Assembly: GCA_016800925.1 (NCBI GenBank)
Contig: JABCPU010000052.1
Span: 186,001-250,000, forward strand
Source: Suillus spraguei
Taxonomy: Eukaryota > Basidiomycota > Agaricomycetes > Boletales > Suillaceae
Reading direction: 5' to 3'
Length of the DNA: 64,000 nt
Every line of letters begins with the position of its first letter. Position 1 is the stretch's first letter. The notes beneath the pieces were generated by a model. The model saw only the letters and a list, made by a program, of their open reading frames with translations. It had not been told where the DNA came from and did not search any database. A program made the translations under genes and the position numbers. Shown here piece by piece: positions 36,565-48,718 of this stretch.

Positions 36565-38060
36565 CTAGGTACTTCGGCATCTATGCGTTCGCATCGAACT
36601 CTTGCGCGAGAAACTCATTCCACAACGGAGGCAACTATGCTTCACCCTAAAACCATGTAACTCGCTGAGGTGACGTCTGAAGTTTTCCTTCCGGAAGATT
36701 ACATTGCATGCGGAGCACCTTACTCTTATCTTGTCTGGAAAGTCTGTACCAAAGAAATCTTCAAGTGGTGAATCAATGTATTGTGAGAAAAAAAGCGATA
36801 GGAGTCTTACTGGCACTAGAAATCGACAATGACGGTGTCTTCGTGCTTGTGCTCGGGTGCAAAGTGCTATCGACAAATTGAACCGCTTCTTCGACAAGAG
36901 GCCGATCAGTAAGTGACGTAGACCAGCAACGGGTCATAAAATCCCAGTGTGGGTCGGTGACATAAACATTGTGTGGACGGGGATGTATTTTACCCGCAAT
37001 AACTACTTGGTACGAGATCTGGAAATCACGGGTCAAGTGACACCAGGGCACATTTCCCGTCAAAATCTGCAGGACATCTTAGTGAGCTGCTGCACTGGTA
37101 AGAGGGAACGACTTACTTGAAGCATGATGTTACCAAAAGAGTACATGTCGCTTTGAGTGGTGGCCGCTGAAGTTGGTTCTTCTCCGGAAAAAAGTTCAGG
37201 AGCTGCCATCTCACTGCTCCCGGATGGCAAGTCATCCTGCGAGGTATGTCATGCCGGTCAACTTTGGAAAAGTTCCGGAGAGGTCAAAATCTGCAAGATA
37301 TACCTTTCTATGAGGACATTGTTCCTGCAACTAGTCATTACATGTGAGAGATAGAATGAATGATAGATCTCACACCAGTGAGGTCTCCATGAACGACGGG
37401 GTTCAAGTCCGTACTTTTGTCAAGCTAAACGTAAGAACTGACGTAAAAAATTATTCATTTCCCTTTAGACATGCACGTTTTCACCCACGATAGTTGAGGC
37501 CAGCAGCAATGTCACGAAGCTTGTGCACGAAACAATGAACTCGACTGTGCAAACTGCGAACGTATTTCGAGTGCTCACCAACAGCATACGATCGCGCAGC
37601 TCAAGCGTCTCGTTGTTCTTGTCGAGAAACGACGTCAGAGTGCCGTTGGTCATCCACGGAGTAACCAAAGCCACTGAAGGGCCAAAGTCCGAAGTTGTAC
37701 CCATGAATTTCAAAATATTAGAGTGTCGCAACCTCTTCCAAATCCCAAGCTCTCTCCGAAACGTCTAAGAAAGTTTAACAAGAATCTGACCGTTCCTTTA
37801 GATAGAACGTTACATCGGCATTAAAATATTGTGGTCGGATCGCTTTGACGGCGACCTGCAGGCGAGTGTTAAGTTAATGAATGTGGAAGAACTGTAAGAC
37901 TTGCACAAACATCTTCATCACCCTCCAGTCCGTGGTATTTACACTTGTAAATATTTCCGTATGTGCCGCCGGAAATAGGGTCTGTGCTGTATCGGGTGAT
38001 CAGGCTAGTTAGGTCTGGGATGACAACTGACTCATCAGTAAAATCACAAAGTCCTTATTT
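36565..38060 (-). pseudogene. Damaged protein kinase with C-terminal C2H2 zinc fingers
   Basis: The N-lobe reads cleanly across two introns: glycine loop SGGTYGNIYKC, VAVKAI lysine, RELGIWKRLRHSNILKFMG. The catalytic loop is HGDL (DLNPVVHGDLTG, near 37395), the Agaricomycete variant of HRD. The region between (37370-37600) and the activation segment (37130-37340) need at least three single-base additions in G runs to give ADFDLSG, AGMTCHPGAVRW and APELFSGEEP. The C-lobe is intact (QSDMYSFGNIMLQ, ILTGNVPWCHL, TDPHWDFMTRCW, ending 36.8 kb). A GTAAGA donor after SISSA allows splicing to a last exon that gives CSACNVIFRKENFRRHLSELH and CLRCGMSFSRKSSMRTH, then stops at 36565. The start codon is not resolved. 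Either a young pseudogene or a live gene with base errors. Confidence 0.65.
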
Positions 38061-38759
38061 GGCTTTGAGCTCTTGAACTTCGAGCCAAAGTTGCATTTTG
38101 CAGGATAATTCGAAAAAGGCGAAGTTTTTTCAAGGCACGAAAAGAGCGCAAACATGATACAGGGGTTTAAGGAGAATAATAGGATTCAAGCCGTTACAAC
38201 TGCTATTAAGAAAATTACTATTGAGGTAGCGACACTCGAACAAGGATCATGATGCAATTTCTGTTTGATTCCGACGAACCAGAGAGAGAAGAGAAGACAA
38301 TGGCCGAAGAATCCGAGAAGCAAGGCACGAGGGGGAGAAGCTGAGGAACGTGGTTCGAACGCAAGCCATAAGAGCTAGTTCGGAAACCCATGTGAAGTTG
38401 GGTTGAGTCAATTTGCAGTCGGCAGGCATGGTCGGCGCGGCACACCCCGAGCAACTGAGTTTGAACCTATGAATATGAGGCTTGATGGGCGATAAAGATA
38501 ATAAAGGCTAGAACGACGAAGCGAGTGGAACAAACGCTAATGCATTGAGTATGTACCTAGAACAACGAGTGTCTAGTCTACATCAGTACGAAATCTAAGT
38601 ACGAGTCTGCAAGATAAACATACCTCAGCGAGTGGAACAAACACTGAGGGAAAACATACGAGCGACAAGGCGCTACTAATAGTATACGAGATGGTTACAG
38701 AATGGTGGCTTGAGTGGCGAAGGTGAATCACTGTATAGTTCCAAGAAGTCACATAGTAC
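38061..38759. other. Gene-poor AT-balanced stretch
   Basis: No coding signal. A short phrase, GCGAGTGGAACAAAC followed by G/A-CT, occurs at about 38521 and again at about 38633, hinting at an old tandem duplication. Confidence 0.4.
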
Positions 38760-39725
38760 AGTAACTTATACCCATATTAGACGGACAGCTGAAGGTGACA
38801 ATGTACCAATAGAGCGGGCCAGCCCATGTAGGCCCATGGCAATAAGTGTACCATGATAGACGAGTGGGCCGGTGTGTGGTGTGTACCTGTTCGAAATGGA
38901 TGGGCCAGTGGTATATCATGTAGACGGTAGTATAGGAATGTACTATATAGGATATCTATGTATATACATGATAGACGAGTGGGCTGGTGGTATATAATGT
39001 AGATGGTTGTATAGGAATGTACTATATAGGATATCTATGTATATAAATGAATTCAGTGTGCGATGGAGACGAGTGGGCCGGCTGAATGGTGTGCAATGTA
39101 AACAAGTGGGCCAGGGAGATGGGTGTGATGTGGACGGGTGGGCCGATGGTACAAGGTGCAATGGAGACGAGTGGGCCAAGGGATGGGGTGAAATACAAGG
39201 CAGGTAAATGCATCTGGTACATGCAGAATGTACTAACCGGAGACGAATGGGCCGAGGGATGGGGTAGAATATGAGGTGGGTAAATGCATCCAGTACATGC
39301 AGAATGTACTAACCGGAGACGAATGGGCCGAGGGATGGGGTGGGATATGAGGTGGGTAAGGGCATGTGGTGCATACAAAGCATACCAACTGGAGACGAGT
39401 GGGCCGAGGATGGGGTAAAATACAAGGCAGGTAAATACATCCGGTACATGTAGAGTGTACTAACTGGAGACAAGTGAACCGAGGGATGGGGTGGGATATG
39501 AGGTGGGTAAGAGAATGTGGTGCATACAGAGCATACTAACCGGAGACGAGTGGGCCGAGGGGTGGGGTGAAATATGAGGCAGGTAAATGCATCTGGTACA
39601 TGTAGAGTGTACTAACCGGAGACGAGTGGGCCAAGGGATTGGGTGCAATATATGTGGGTAAGGGTATCTGGTACATGTATAGTATACTAACTGGAGATGA
39701 GTGGGCTGAGAGGTGGGTTTCGGGT
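38760..39725 (+). repeat. Minisatellite with about 75-bp units
   Basis: The core GGAGACGAGTGGGCCGAGGG recurs with variants near 39066, 39166, 39239, 39315, 39392, 39466, 39541, 39617 and 39692; from 39166 on the spacing is about 73-77 bp. Units also share GGTGGGTAAATGCATCCGGT and a GTACTAACC joint. The left edge (38870-39055) holds two copies of a related but different unit with GTACTATATAGGATATC. Open frames here are by-products of the repeat. Confidence 0.85.
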
Positions 39726-39866
39726 GTCAGTGCAGGGGCAGGTTTATGTCGAACTTCATCCACGGTGACCATAGTGATATACTCAGAGCACACTGGCAAC
39801 AACAACTGACAAGTTTCAGTGCAGGGCCAGGTTTATGACATGTCAAACTTCATCCACGGTGACTAT
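39726..39866 (+). repeat. Imperfect direct repeat of about 45 bp
   Basis: GTCAGTGCAGGGGCAGGTTT (from 39728) and TTTCAGTGCAGGGCCAGGTT (from 39813), each followed by AACTTCATCCACGGTGAC. It marks the right edge of the minisatellite. Purpose unknown. Confidence 0.65.
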
Positions 39867-40520
39867 ATACATCAGGAAATTCACACATTCCTTAACATGC
39901 TTAATCAGCTTGACTCACTTATCTCAAAACTTGTTTGCTCTCTCTCACATCATTCACCTGGCATATCTTATATTTTTTGAGTGCGAAATACAATAAAACA
40001 TGTATATTAATATATCTCAACTTTTTTTTTCTGAATTCATTCACATTGAAATTTTGGACAAGTAGATTCAATTTCACCAAGGCAGTTAAGTGTAAATAAG
40101 TCCGCATAAGGGCACGTCAAGGAATGTGTGAATTTCCTGATGTAGCGATATACATGGTATTGCCAGGCTGTACATCGCCTTGGTGTTTCACTTGTCACCT
40201 CGCCCTCGAACATCTCACACTCTTTTGGATTGATATCCAGGCTTGGCTACCCTCCAGTACTGTGGCATCTCTCGTGTATTCCTACCTGCCCTCAGGGTGG
40301 GACATATGTATGGGTAGCACGATACCTTATCCAGTGCAGTGTATTCTAACTGGCAATGCCCATCTGGTCCATCTGGTATACACATCCGGGTCTATACTCA
40401 CACAGTCCGTCCATGATACATATCCAGTACAGCTCAATTATCCACCAAGCACATGTGGAAACCATCTCAATATGGTAACCGAGTATACCAGATATATATT
40501 TGAATGAATACATAGAGTTC

Positions 40521-42579
40521 CTACATATTTACACGGTCATATTTTGCATACTCTGTGCTCGGAGTCCCAACAAAATTGTGGATGCTGTCTCGCATGTACC
40601 ACACAGCAACAATCTGGTTGCCCTCTTCCACATTCATGTAATGTCCCACCAGTCGACATGATGAAGCCAGCATCGAGCCAGAGTCATATAGAAACTTGAT
40701 CCCAAGATTCATAAAGTCCATGATGACCGGGTGATAGATACTGGCAGTCATCATTATATCAAATGCTGCTGGTCGACATTTGGGATCTCTATGAGGGGGC
40801 GACCAGTGATTGCATATGATTGATACCACATTAAAGACAGATGTCCAGCATTGAAGATGATAGTGCATTTCATCTAATTCATATCTGGCAGCCCATTTAC
40901 CAAGCCTGACTTGAGTTTCCATTCCAGCCCAGTAAAGATCAGGGTGCATGACCCGAAGTGCAGCAGAGACGATGATACTGGACCTTTGAAGGGATGTCAT
41001 AATTTTTTGACCAGCATCACCTTTCAGTGCCACTGATACCTCTGGTGAGAAGTCATCTTCTGGGTCAAGATTTGGAAAACTGTGTTTCTACAATACTTCA
41101 TACCAGAGATTTCAATGCATGACAACCGGACGCACCTCTCTTCCTTGCTGAAACCATGCAGGGGATATATGTATTGATACAACCGGGGGTGACCATCCCA
41201 TCTGGACTTGTATGGAAGTTCGACCGGTGGGTCCTCCATTGAGCGATCTTGCTTGTTGTGATGCTATGCTTCAACAAACCACTCATGGAATGTGTGGCAC
41301 CATGAATATCTTTCTGTGTCACACATCCGGGTAAGATAAAATTACATGGAGATGAGCAAAAAAACAGACCATTATCATAGCGGTCAGTGCTCCAGGCAAA
41401 TACCAGACAATGATTCTACTGCCAGAATCAATGACAGTGGATGGGGTTGTTAAGAAATGCTCCTCTTCAGGGGGAATCTGTTGAAAAGATTCTCCTCTTG
41501 TGTCTCACTTCGGCCAGATTTATCTTTGTCCAGGGCATCATTGTATCTAACCATGTCAATTTTAAGATGAACTGTGTCTGCCAGTCAGTTGACCAGAACA
41601 GATAAATGAGCTGGAATACCTACCGGTGCTAGAGTAAGCAGTAGCCATCACATTGGCAAGCTGCTCCAAAGCAATGCAAGTGTCGATATCCAAGAGTCCA
41701 AGGTCCATATCCTTTACTGGTCAGTGAAGAATTGTAGACATGAAAATCTCATGAACCAATTCACTGGCAAGGTATGTCTGGTACAAGGCCCAGTCAAGTG
41801 GAATTGTAACCATGGCTTGCTGATTCAATCAAGTGACAGGAAAGCAACACTGATATATCAATTAGAGAAAACAGCTCCATTTTCACATGACCCCTGATTG
41901 CATGGACAGACTTTATTTACATGCCGGTTCATATAATAGATTGGCTGGATACCAGCAGACATTAGAGTGTGCTTTAACTGTAACTACATGGAGGCACTGT
42001 CATCTGTATTTAACTTGTCAATGGGTGCTTGTGAGGATGATATAGCTCAGGTGATTTCATCAATCAGCCCAACCAAACCAGTCAACCGGTCACTGGAATG
42101 CCTAAGATTCATCATCCTTATCTGCAACATGTCCAGCAACTCTCTCCCAATTTGTGTCCGGTGGCACAGACCAATAGTATGGCAGATTATCCAGATCCTG
42201 CACAATATATGGGAGAAGGCCGGTCCTGACATGATCAGGCTGTCATGTATGGTGTTAGTATCTGGTGTTAAGAAGATCATATTGACCTGACTGACCAGGT
42301 GTGAAAAGTGCCATGCAACCAAATCCATAACATCATGGACAGATGACTTGGGCAACATATCTGAAACCCTGCAACAACCAAGTGATTCCCTCCACCAGTC
42401 ATTGAAATAGTCCGGCATATGAGCAATATCATAGTCATCTGATTTGTTCGAATCAGCAGATAGGCGCAATGCCTGGATATCCTGCAAAATGGCATGAACA
42501 TCCGGTCACCGGTCCACCAAAGTGTGTGCAGTCATGGTTGAGAGCACATCCTTGAGAAGTTGAGGAATAGTGGCGGACA
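40521..42579 (-). pseudogene. TET/JBP-like 2-oxoglutarate/Fe(II) oxygenase remnant
   Basis: The clearest block (41033-40521) reads HRDPKCRPAAFDI with the HxD iron ligands (His/Asp codons near 40785-40793), then LGIKFLYDSGSMLASSCRLV, GHYMNV (likely distal His, near 40640) and IVAVWYMRDSIHN. This order matches the double-stranded beta-helix of the fungal TET/JBP family, which oxidises 5-methylcytosine and is expanded in Agaricomycetes together with KDZ transposons. Upstream fragments HSMSGLLKHSITTSKIAQWR (about 41290), LDWALYQTYLASELVHEIFM (about 41790) and SDDYDIAHMPDYFNDWWRES (about 42430) fit one long reading broken by frameshifts and stops such as CGG-TGA near 42510. I infer a dead copy. 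Family assignment is by motif memory and needs a profile search. Confidence 0.55.
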
Positions 42580-42583
42580 ACCG

Positions 42584-43525
42584 GTGTAGCGAGAAAAGTC
42601 ACACTGACCATCAAACCCCTGTTTTTGACAAGTGTCTCGTTACCGTCTGCGGTGGCAACTGAAGAATTCCCTTATAGCAAGTATATAGCCTTTTCGCTCC
42701 ACTAAGGTGGAACTGTACTTCTTCCGTGAACCCTTTCTGGATCCTCGCGCTGATGCCCTCATTCCAAATCCATCTAGATCCATTGGTGCGTAGTTATTTC
42801 ACTTCCACTGTTACTAAATCTACAGCAGGATTTACCTTGCGTCTCAAGGGGCCACTACATGCTGTGCACCTCTTAGTTTATTTTCTTTCTCGCTACTGGA
42901 CTCACCTAATAATCTCGTACACGCTCGAATATGTTAAAAGGACTCAACATACATACTGTTACTGTTACTTCCTGTTACATCCCTTCACTTGGACTTAGTA
43001 TCAGAACGCTCGCTAGTCTCAATCTATTTGCCTTTGAACCTTTCTTCGTTCAAATCTCACTCATTGATTTGACCGCCAGTAACTTTACTGCTCAAAGTAC
43101 TGTGCAACTTTCGACTTCACTACTTGTAACCAGACTGCAGCCAGTGATCTCACTGGGTCGCTACCTCTCTCATCAACTTTCTCACTCATATGGAACTACC
43201 GCTACCGCTACCGCACCATGGGTAGTAGTACTATATTCATTTTGCAGAAGTCACTTTTGTTCTTGCTCTCGCTAGCTAACCGCTACAGCTATCCTTACAG
43301 CGTGAGTACTGTTGACATCACGCTAGTGCTGCCGATATACCATTGCCGCTGCTAACCTCGGAAGTTGGAATCTTTGTTGTCTTATTAGTACTTTCTTGAT
43401 TCCTTCGCACTAACTTAGAAGTAATTGCTTCTATCGCAGTCCTATTGGGTTGAACATATCACTTGCACCTTCAGTAGGATTATCGTTGCGCTTATACTTA
43501 GGCCAGCAGTAGTTTCTTCATTTCA
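42584..43525 (+). mobile_element. Solo LTR, family 3 (copy a)
   Basis: Begins TGTAGCGAGAAAAG and ends TTTCATTTCA, 942 bp, flanked by CCGG (42580-42583) and CTGG (43526-43529), a 4-bp target duplication with one mismatch. It aligns along its length with 61320-62243, for example at the shared GTCACRCTGACCATC, TAGCCTTTTCGCTCC and ATCCATTGGTGC. No internal retrotransposon region is present, so it is a solo LTR. Confidence 0.85.
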
Positions 43526-44769
43526 CTGGGTGATAAAACATATGTTGATGAAAGGCGTTACAAAGGTCTATATGACAGAGAAAAAGATGAGGGCATAGGA
43601 GTATCAGCATGGCCAGCCACTCACCTCCATCTCCCATTTCATCAGGGTGCAGAAAGCCTCTGCATAACCAGGCAGGGCCTGGGCAAAACTGTTGTCAACA
43701 TGCAGGCGCATGGCCAGCATCTGGGAATAGGCATAAAACAGTGCACAAGAGATATCTGCAGCTGTGATGTGATGGCCCTTGGTGGCAATGATTAGTTGGT
43801 CAGAGGGGATGAGAGTCGCAGTATTGTTCATGGAGATAAATGTGAGGCTGTAGTATGACCAACACCTTTGGATTATTCAAGTGTATATTACATAATAGGT
43901 ATTATCAACTGGTAACCTCGATTATGTAACTAGCCAGTACCAACAACCACAACTGGTACCGGTACTTTAGCTGAACAATCATTTCACGAAAAGAATCCTC
44001 TGCATGTGCCACCAGTTGGTCATATATGTGAGATTGTCGGGCAGCATAACATGTATGTCCGGTGAGCCCTGCAGATGTTGCGTTGTGCATGTGACCGAGC
44101 CATTGCTTGGCTCTATGTTTAAAGAAATTTATCGACCACTGCATTTCATGTTTGACAATTGTAACCTCCTCACTCCAGCAGTCGCACAGTGCTTTAGTCC
44201 GGAGCCAATTTACCCAGTAAACTATAATTAGAGCACATGAGACTGGACAACCAGGAGTAACCAGAAGCACCAGACACTCACATTCGGTCATCCAGTCATT
44301 TCTGGATGTGTCTCCTTGAACATCCAAGGACTAAAACCATGAAAGAGTGGTATCCCTCTGACCATGTGCATTTGGATCAGCCACCACAGAGCTAGCTTTC
44401 AAATCTTCTTTCTTCAAAGGAAGATATTTCTTCAAGAGTCGTGGCCAGGGAGCTTTGCCAGCTGCAACCGGCATTTCAAATATATACTAGCATTGAGATT
44501 GACTGCTGTTTCCACTGAGCGAACTTGAGTCCATGCCCTTGTAGATGAAGCCTGTGACTTGGCTGACTGGACAGTATTGTGGAATATAACAGCTTTATCA
44601 CCTAAATGCACTCTAATGGCATGGAGTGCGTCATTGGCCTGGCCTTCTCATAGGGCAATTTCTTCTTTCATGAGATTGGTGAGACCTAACTCCCTGCACC
44701 TCACCTCACCAATGTTGGATGGCAGAGGTATGACAGTGAGCTCTGGTTGAAATATGGAAGCATCATGAA

Positions 44770-45244
44770 TGTTACGAACTGGGGTGGCGTCACCAGCGAC
44801 AGTGAAAAGACACAGACGGTCTGCTGGGAAGTTCTTACAATGTCCAAAAGAGGACAAGGTGAAAGTACAAGGAACGCGTTCCGAGTACGATCAAGGGTCT
44901 GGCCTCAAGGATAAGTCCAAGAGGTTCTGCAAGAATAGAGACTAAGGCTAAGGAGTGCTTAGACTTAGAGACGATTCAAGACGACTTAGGTTGGAGGCCT
45001 AAGCGAAGAAGATTCCAGGTAAAACCCAGTAAGATTAAAGTAGGGAATCTACTACAAGTACACTGTGCTTAAATAGGCCAATATGTGCGCACAGACCAAG
45101 TAACTGTGAGAACGTAACTGCGTATCCTAATAAGGAAGGCATGTATTGTACAGATGCGTTGAGCATATGAGTCAGAGTCATGTGACATGATATACAAGTA
45201 AGGAAACAAAGGGAAAATGAATAGGGGCACGTACAACTGTAACA
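44770..45244 (+). mobile_element. Solo LTR, family 1 (Gypsy)
   Basis: 475 bp from TGTTACGAACTGGGGTGG to GTACAACTGTAACA, flanked by perfect ATGAA repeats (44765-44769, 45245-45249). It matches the LTRs of the Gypsy elements at 49320 and, in reverse orientation, 62459; it shares with the latter the AGAGGACAAGGTGAAAGTAC variant. Removing it with one ATGAA restores the KDZ reading PDIHDASIF, so it landed in the transposase gene. No internal region remains. Confidence 0.93.
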
Positions 45245-46217
45245 ATGAATGTCTGGACCGGGATTTTGATCTTCGTCAATATCAGAGTAATCTTCATAAT
45301 TATCATTGAGTGAATTGCAAACAATCACCAGAAAATCCGGGTCATTGACATTGACATTGACTCCAAGATATGTAGGTGCCATTTCCAGAAACCTCGTAAT
45401 CTGAGTGTGAAGCTTATCCCGGCATTGTGCCACTTTCAACAATTGCATATCTGTTGGGTGCATTCATAACCTTTTCACATCCCTGGAGAGAGATATTTGG
45501 GATTCCTCTATAGTGAGACTGGTTGCGAGCCAAGTGGCAGCTCCTCATCGACCAGGGGGGTTGATGACTGGATGGTCAGGACAATTTTGAGCCTGCAACA
45601 GGCATAACTCCTGCTGTTTTCTTGTTGGCTAAATGGCTCTTGTATCTTTTATTGGAGACCATGAATCCCAGACCATCCATCAATGATACTTTGTCAGATG
45701 CATTCACCGGATGCATGTGCTCAGCTTTGAAATTTCCATCCATGACCAAATATCTAGTCATGAGCCAGGAAGGTGTATCGTCTGACTGGGCGACTGTACC
45801 AGTGAACAGGTCCAAGTTTATACCCGGTTGCAGACATGCCAGGCAAAATAGGGCGAGATTGCCGTCCTTTGGCTGGTCATCTTTGTGGGCAAATCCATGT
45901 CACTTGTAAAGCTTGCAATGGCGCCACTGCCTGGCAGCTCTCATGAGCTCTCTGTAGCGATCCTATGGATATCATTCTTTAATGACCGGAAGATGAAGCA
46001 CCAAGTGAAACCCAGCTCACCAGAACCATTAGTGGAAAGATGCTCGAGGTTAGTCTGCGAATTTTGCTATAGTAATTCATGGCTGATGTACCACACTTGA
46101 GATTGTCTAACAGAAAGTCGTCCAAGACAGCAAATGTGAATGCAGTTTTCGGTCTGGTGAAAGATGCTGGGAACAAGCCAGCTTAAAAGAGCTGCATGTC
46201 TCAGCTGAGAGCACCAG

Positions 46218-47168
46218 TGTAATGAACATATTGGCGCTGGCCTTAAAACCCTATCTTTTGACACTCGTCTCATGTCTATAGGAGTTACCACTTGTCCATG
46301 GCCGTCTTACCACTTTAGCACTTCCCGTGGCATCCAATGCTTACCACACACCATACCGACTGCTGCACCACATTCCACGTACCAATGTCCTCCCATGTCC
46401 TTGCTGCGTCTGCATAGCTCCATTTGGTGTGTCGTTTGTTTTATGTTCATTATCACTGATTCCATGGCAAGTCTTATTACATGTTGCCTCGTGCCGCAGC
46501 ACCTCGCGCTATGTTTACATACGGCGGTTACTATACTTGAGCGCTACTGATCTCGCCTAGAGCATTCCGAGTACATACAATTTAGGATATAAGCACCGCA
46601 TACCCCGCACAATACAGAACCTGATTTTACCCCATTGCATGTACTATAGGTCAGGATTATTGTCTAGCTCTGGATCTACCCAGTAGTAGACTTAGTCTTT
46701 AAAGTTCCTTATTGCTCATTTATTGATCACACTCGTTCTCCATTACCACTGGCATACCGCTGGACTCTTGATTGCTATTTTGACTGAACTTCTCATGCAC
46801 CGCTACTTTACTGCTGAAAGTACCGTGGTCTTCTTTACTGTTTCTTTGCACTGCTCACAACCTTACTACTACTGCAGATATCATCGCTCGCTCAACGCAA
46901 CTGTTACTGACTTTATCTCAACCATGGTAGCACCGCTACATATGACACTAGTTCAGGCGGCATCATCGCTGACTGTGGCAACTTACTGCTGACTATGATG
47001 CTACATTCGCACATTGGTTAGACTCGAACTTGACCATACTAACAGGCATCCCCCTTTAGGGTTGAATGCTCTTGTTTCGCAAGTGAAGCAGACTAGACGG
47101 AGCGCAAGACTCACATACTAACTTAGGAGGTAGTTTATCTACAGCCCAGGTTAGGTTGTATCTTTACA
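46218..47168 (+). mobile_element. Solo LTR related to family 3 (copy d)
   Basis: Starts TGTAATGAACATATTGGCGC and ends GTTGTATCTTTACA, 951 bp, between CCAG (46214-46217) and CCGG (47169-47172). Its last 120 bp, including GAAGCAGACTAGACGGAGCG, match the inverted copy at 53409-54332. The middle is more diverged from the 42584 and 61320 copies. It splits the KDZ cysteine cluster: removing it joins CHCP to GALS. Confidence 0.8.
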
Positions 47169-48011
47169 CCGGGGCAGTGGCAATAACATATGGAAAGGGA
47201 GTGAACACCAGACTTGTCTACTACAGTTATTATCGGCTGATCCAGGTCTCTGACTGGTGGAATGAAATGTCCATCTGGATAATCATGATCTATGTCGTCA
47301 TTGGTGTCTGACCATTGAAAGACATCAGATGAGTAATCTGTGCTGCTGCTGGGACATGGAGTGCTGTTGTGAGCAAGGTGAATGTGCAGGCCAACTTTAA
47401 TGAGTGAGGTTTCTTGAAAAAATGATCTGGTCCATTGACTGATGCGATGGAATGGATGTTGTTGATGCTGAATTCTGCAACAGTCTGTGCAAAAGAGTGG
47501 CTCGTTGAAACAGCCATGACATCTATACACCCCATCCTTCTTGCAGACTGAACAAAGTTGTTCAGGTGGAGGGGCTTCTCTGACCATGAGTGAATTTATG
47601 TAGTCCTTCAACTTGCATTTCCATTGCCGGAGAAATGCATTCTGACTCTGTGTGATCCGGTCAGACCCAGACTCTGGAAATGAAACGACTGTTGCTTGCC
47701 AGAGATTTTGGAAATTTAGGCTGTGGGATGTCACCTTGGTCAAAGTCAAAATCGACACCTTCATACAGCAAGTGAGGGGACCCAGATATATGCTTTGAGG
47801 GAGATTTTGTTGGTGATGATGTGACCAACTTTGTTTTCCGAGCCCATGAATCTTTCACCCAAGATGACCTGGATTCTCTAGTTGTAGTGGTTTCCTTGAG
47901 CTGATACAGCTGAGGCAATTGTTTCTTTGTAGGAGGGGTGTATGTGATTCCCTTTTCTTTGATCTTTCGCATGTTGATGCTACAACTGGGCAGGATAAGT
48001 ATGCTGAACAC

Positions 48012-48718
48012 TTGATGACTCAGGTGCCTTCCATCAATTTTCTGGACTCCAGGCGATTTGAACCATCGAGATTACCACATTTTCCCTTGTTAGTCATTGA
48101 ACGACCCAATAATTTATCAAGGGACCAATTGATCTGGTGTTGTCCAGACTCCAAATGGTTTGAACGGTCAGGATTACCACATTGTTGCTGTGATGATCTT
48201 GTAATATTATCTCCATTTGGGATATATCAAGGTTGGAGTCACCAAGGGTTGCCATAGTTGCATCATCTCACAAACACCATAATCCTGCCATTAACACAAG
48301 TCGCATGGATTTCATGTTCAAGTTAGATGACAATTGACTTGATAAAGTATGTCAACCGGAGGTTACATTTCAAGGTTCAAATACTTGTCTAGCCAGTGTT
48401 CCGGAGTGTTGGTCTTAGACAAGTAATTCAGTTAATTAAGAGGGTTCAGCAGTAATACATGCTTCTTTCGATCGGATGATTGATGAGTCTGGCAAAGTGA
48501 ATACATTGATTATCCTTCAGTCAATGGCACTGGCATTGCAAAACATGCTCTAAGAGAACAGTCCAAACTTAATAACCCACTCTATGGATGCAAACAGGCT
48601 TCTTGTTTGATTTTTGGGACACCGGCTGTTTGTATGCACATTTATGTTGGCATCCAAAGTCATTTGTGAGGATTCTTACTCGAACAAGTTGTGGAATATG
48701 ATTGCACAGGGCCTGTAT
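48012..48718. other. Spacer upstream of the KDZ remnant
   Basis: No coding signal. With the next repeat it separates two divergent reading directions: the KDZ remnant on the minus strand and the disrupted gene starting at 49159 on the plus strand. Confidence 0.4.

Larger units (their letters stand above)
43526..48011 (-). pseudogene. KDZ-family transposase remnant with CxC2-like cysteine cluster
   Basis: Reading down the minus strand: an N-terminal segment (about 47972-47680, SPHLLYEGVDFDFDQGDIP), then LCSVCKKDGVYRC, CFNEPLFCTDCCRIQHQQHP and ICYCHCPG, a cysteine cluster of the CxC2 type found with KDZ transposases. After a solo LTR (46218-47168) it continues LFPASFTRPKTAFTFAVLDD, then the core MDGNFKAEHMHPVNASDKVS (about 45730), with the first catalytic-type Asp, and DGLGFMVSNKRYKSHL. 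After the solo LTR at 44770-45244 it goes on DASIFQPELTVIPLPSNIGE and ends with VNWLRTKALCDCWSEEVTIV (about 44200) and ARQSHIYDQLVAHAEDSFRE. Several frameshifts and stops show it is dead. That 43604-43831 belongs to it is uncertain. Confidence 0.75.

Noticed and set aside
37390..37410. GGGTTCAAGTCC resembling a tRNA B box
   Set aside because: It is the reverse strand of the kinase catalytic loop (DLNPVV); no A box or cloverleaf around it.
39007..39805. Overlapping open frames on both strands at 39-39.8 kb
   Set aside because: They follow the 75-bp minisatellite and change with its phase; no protein-like features.
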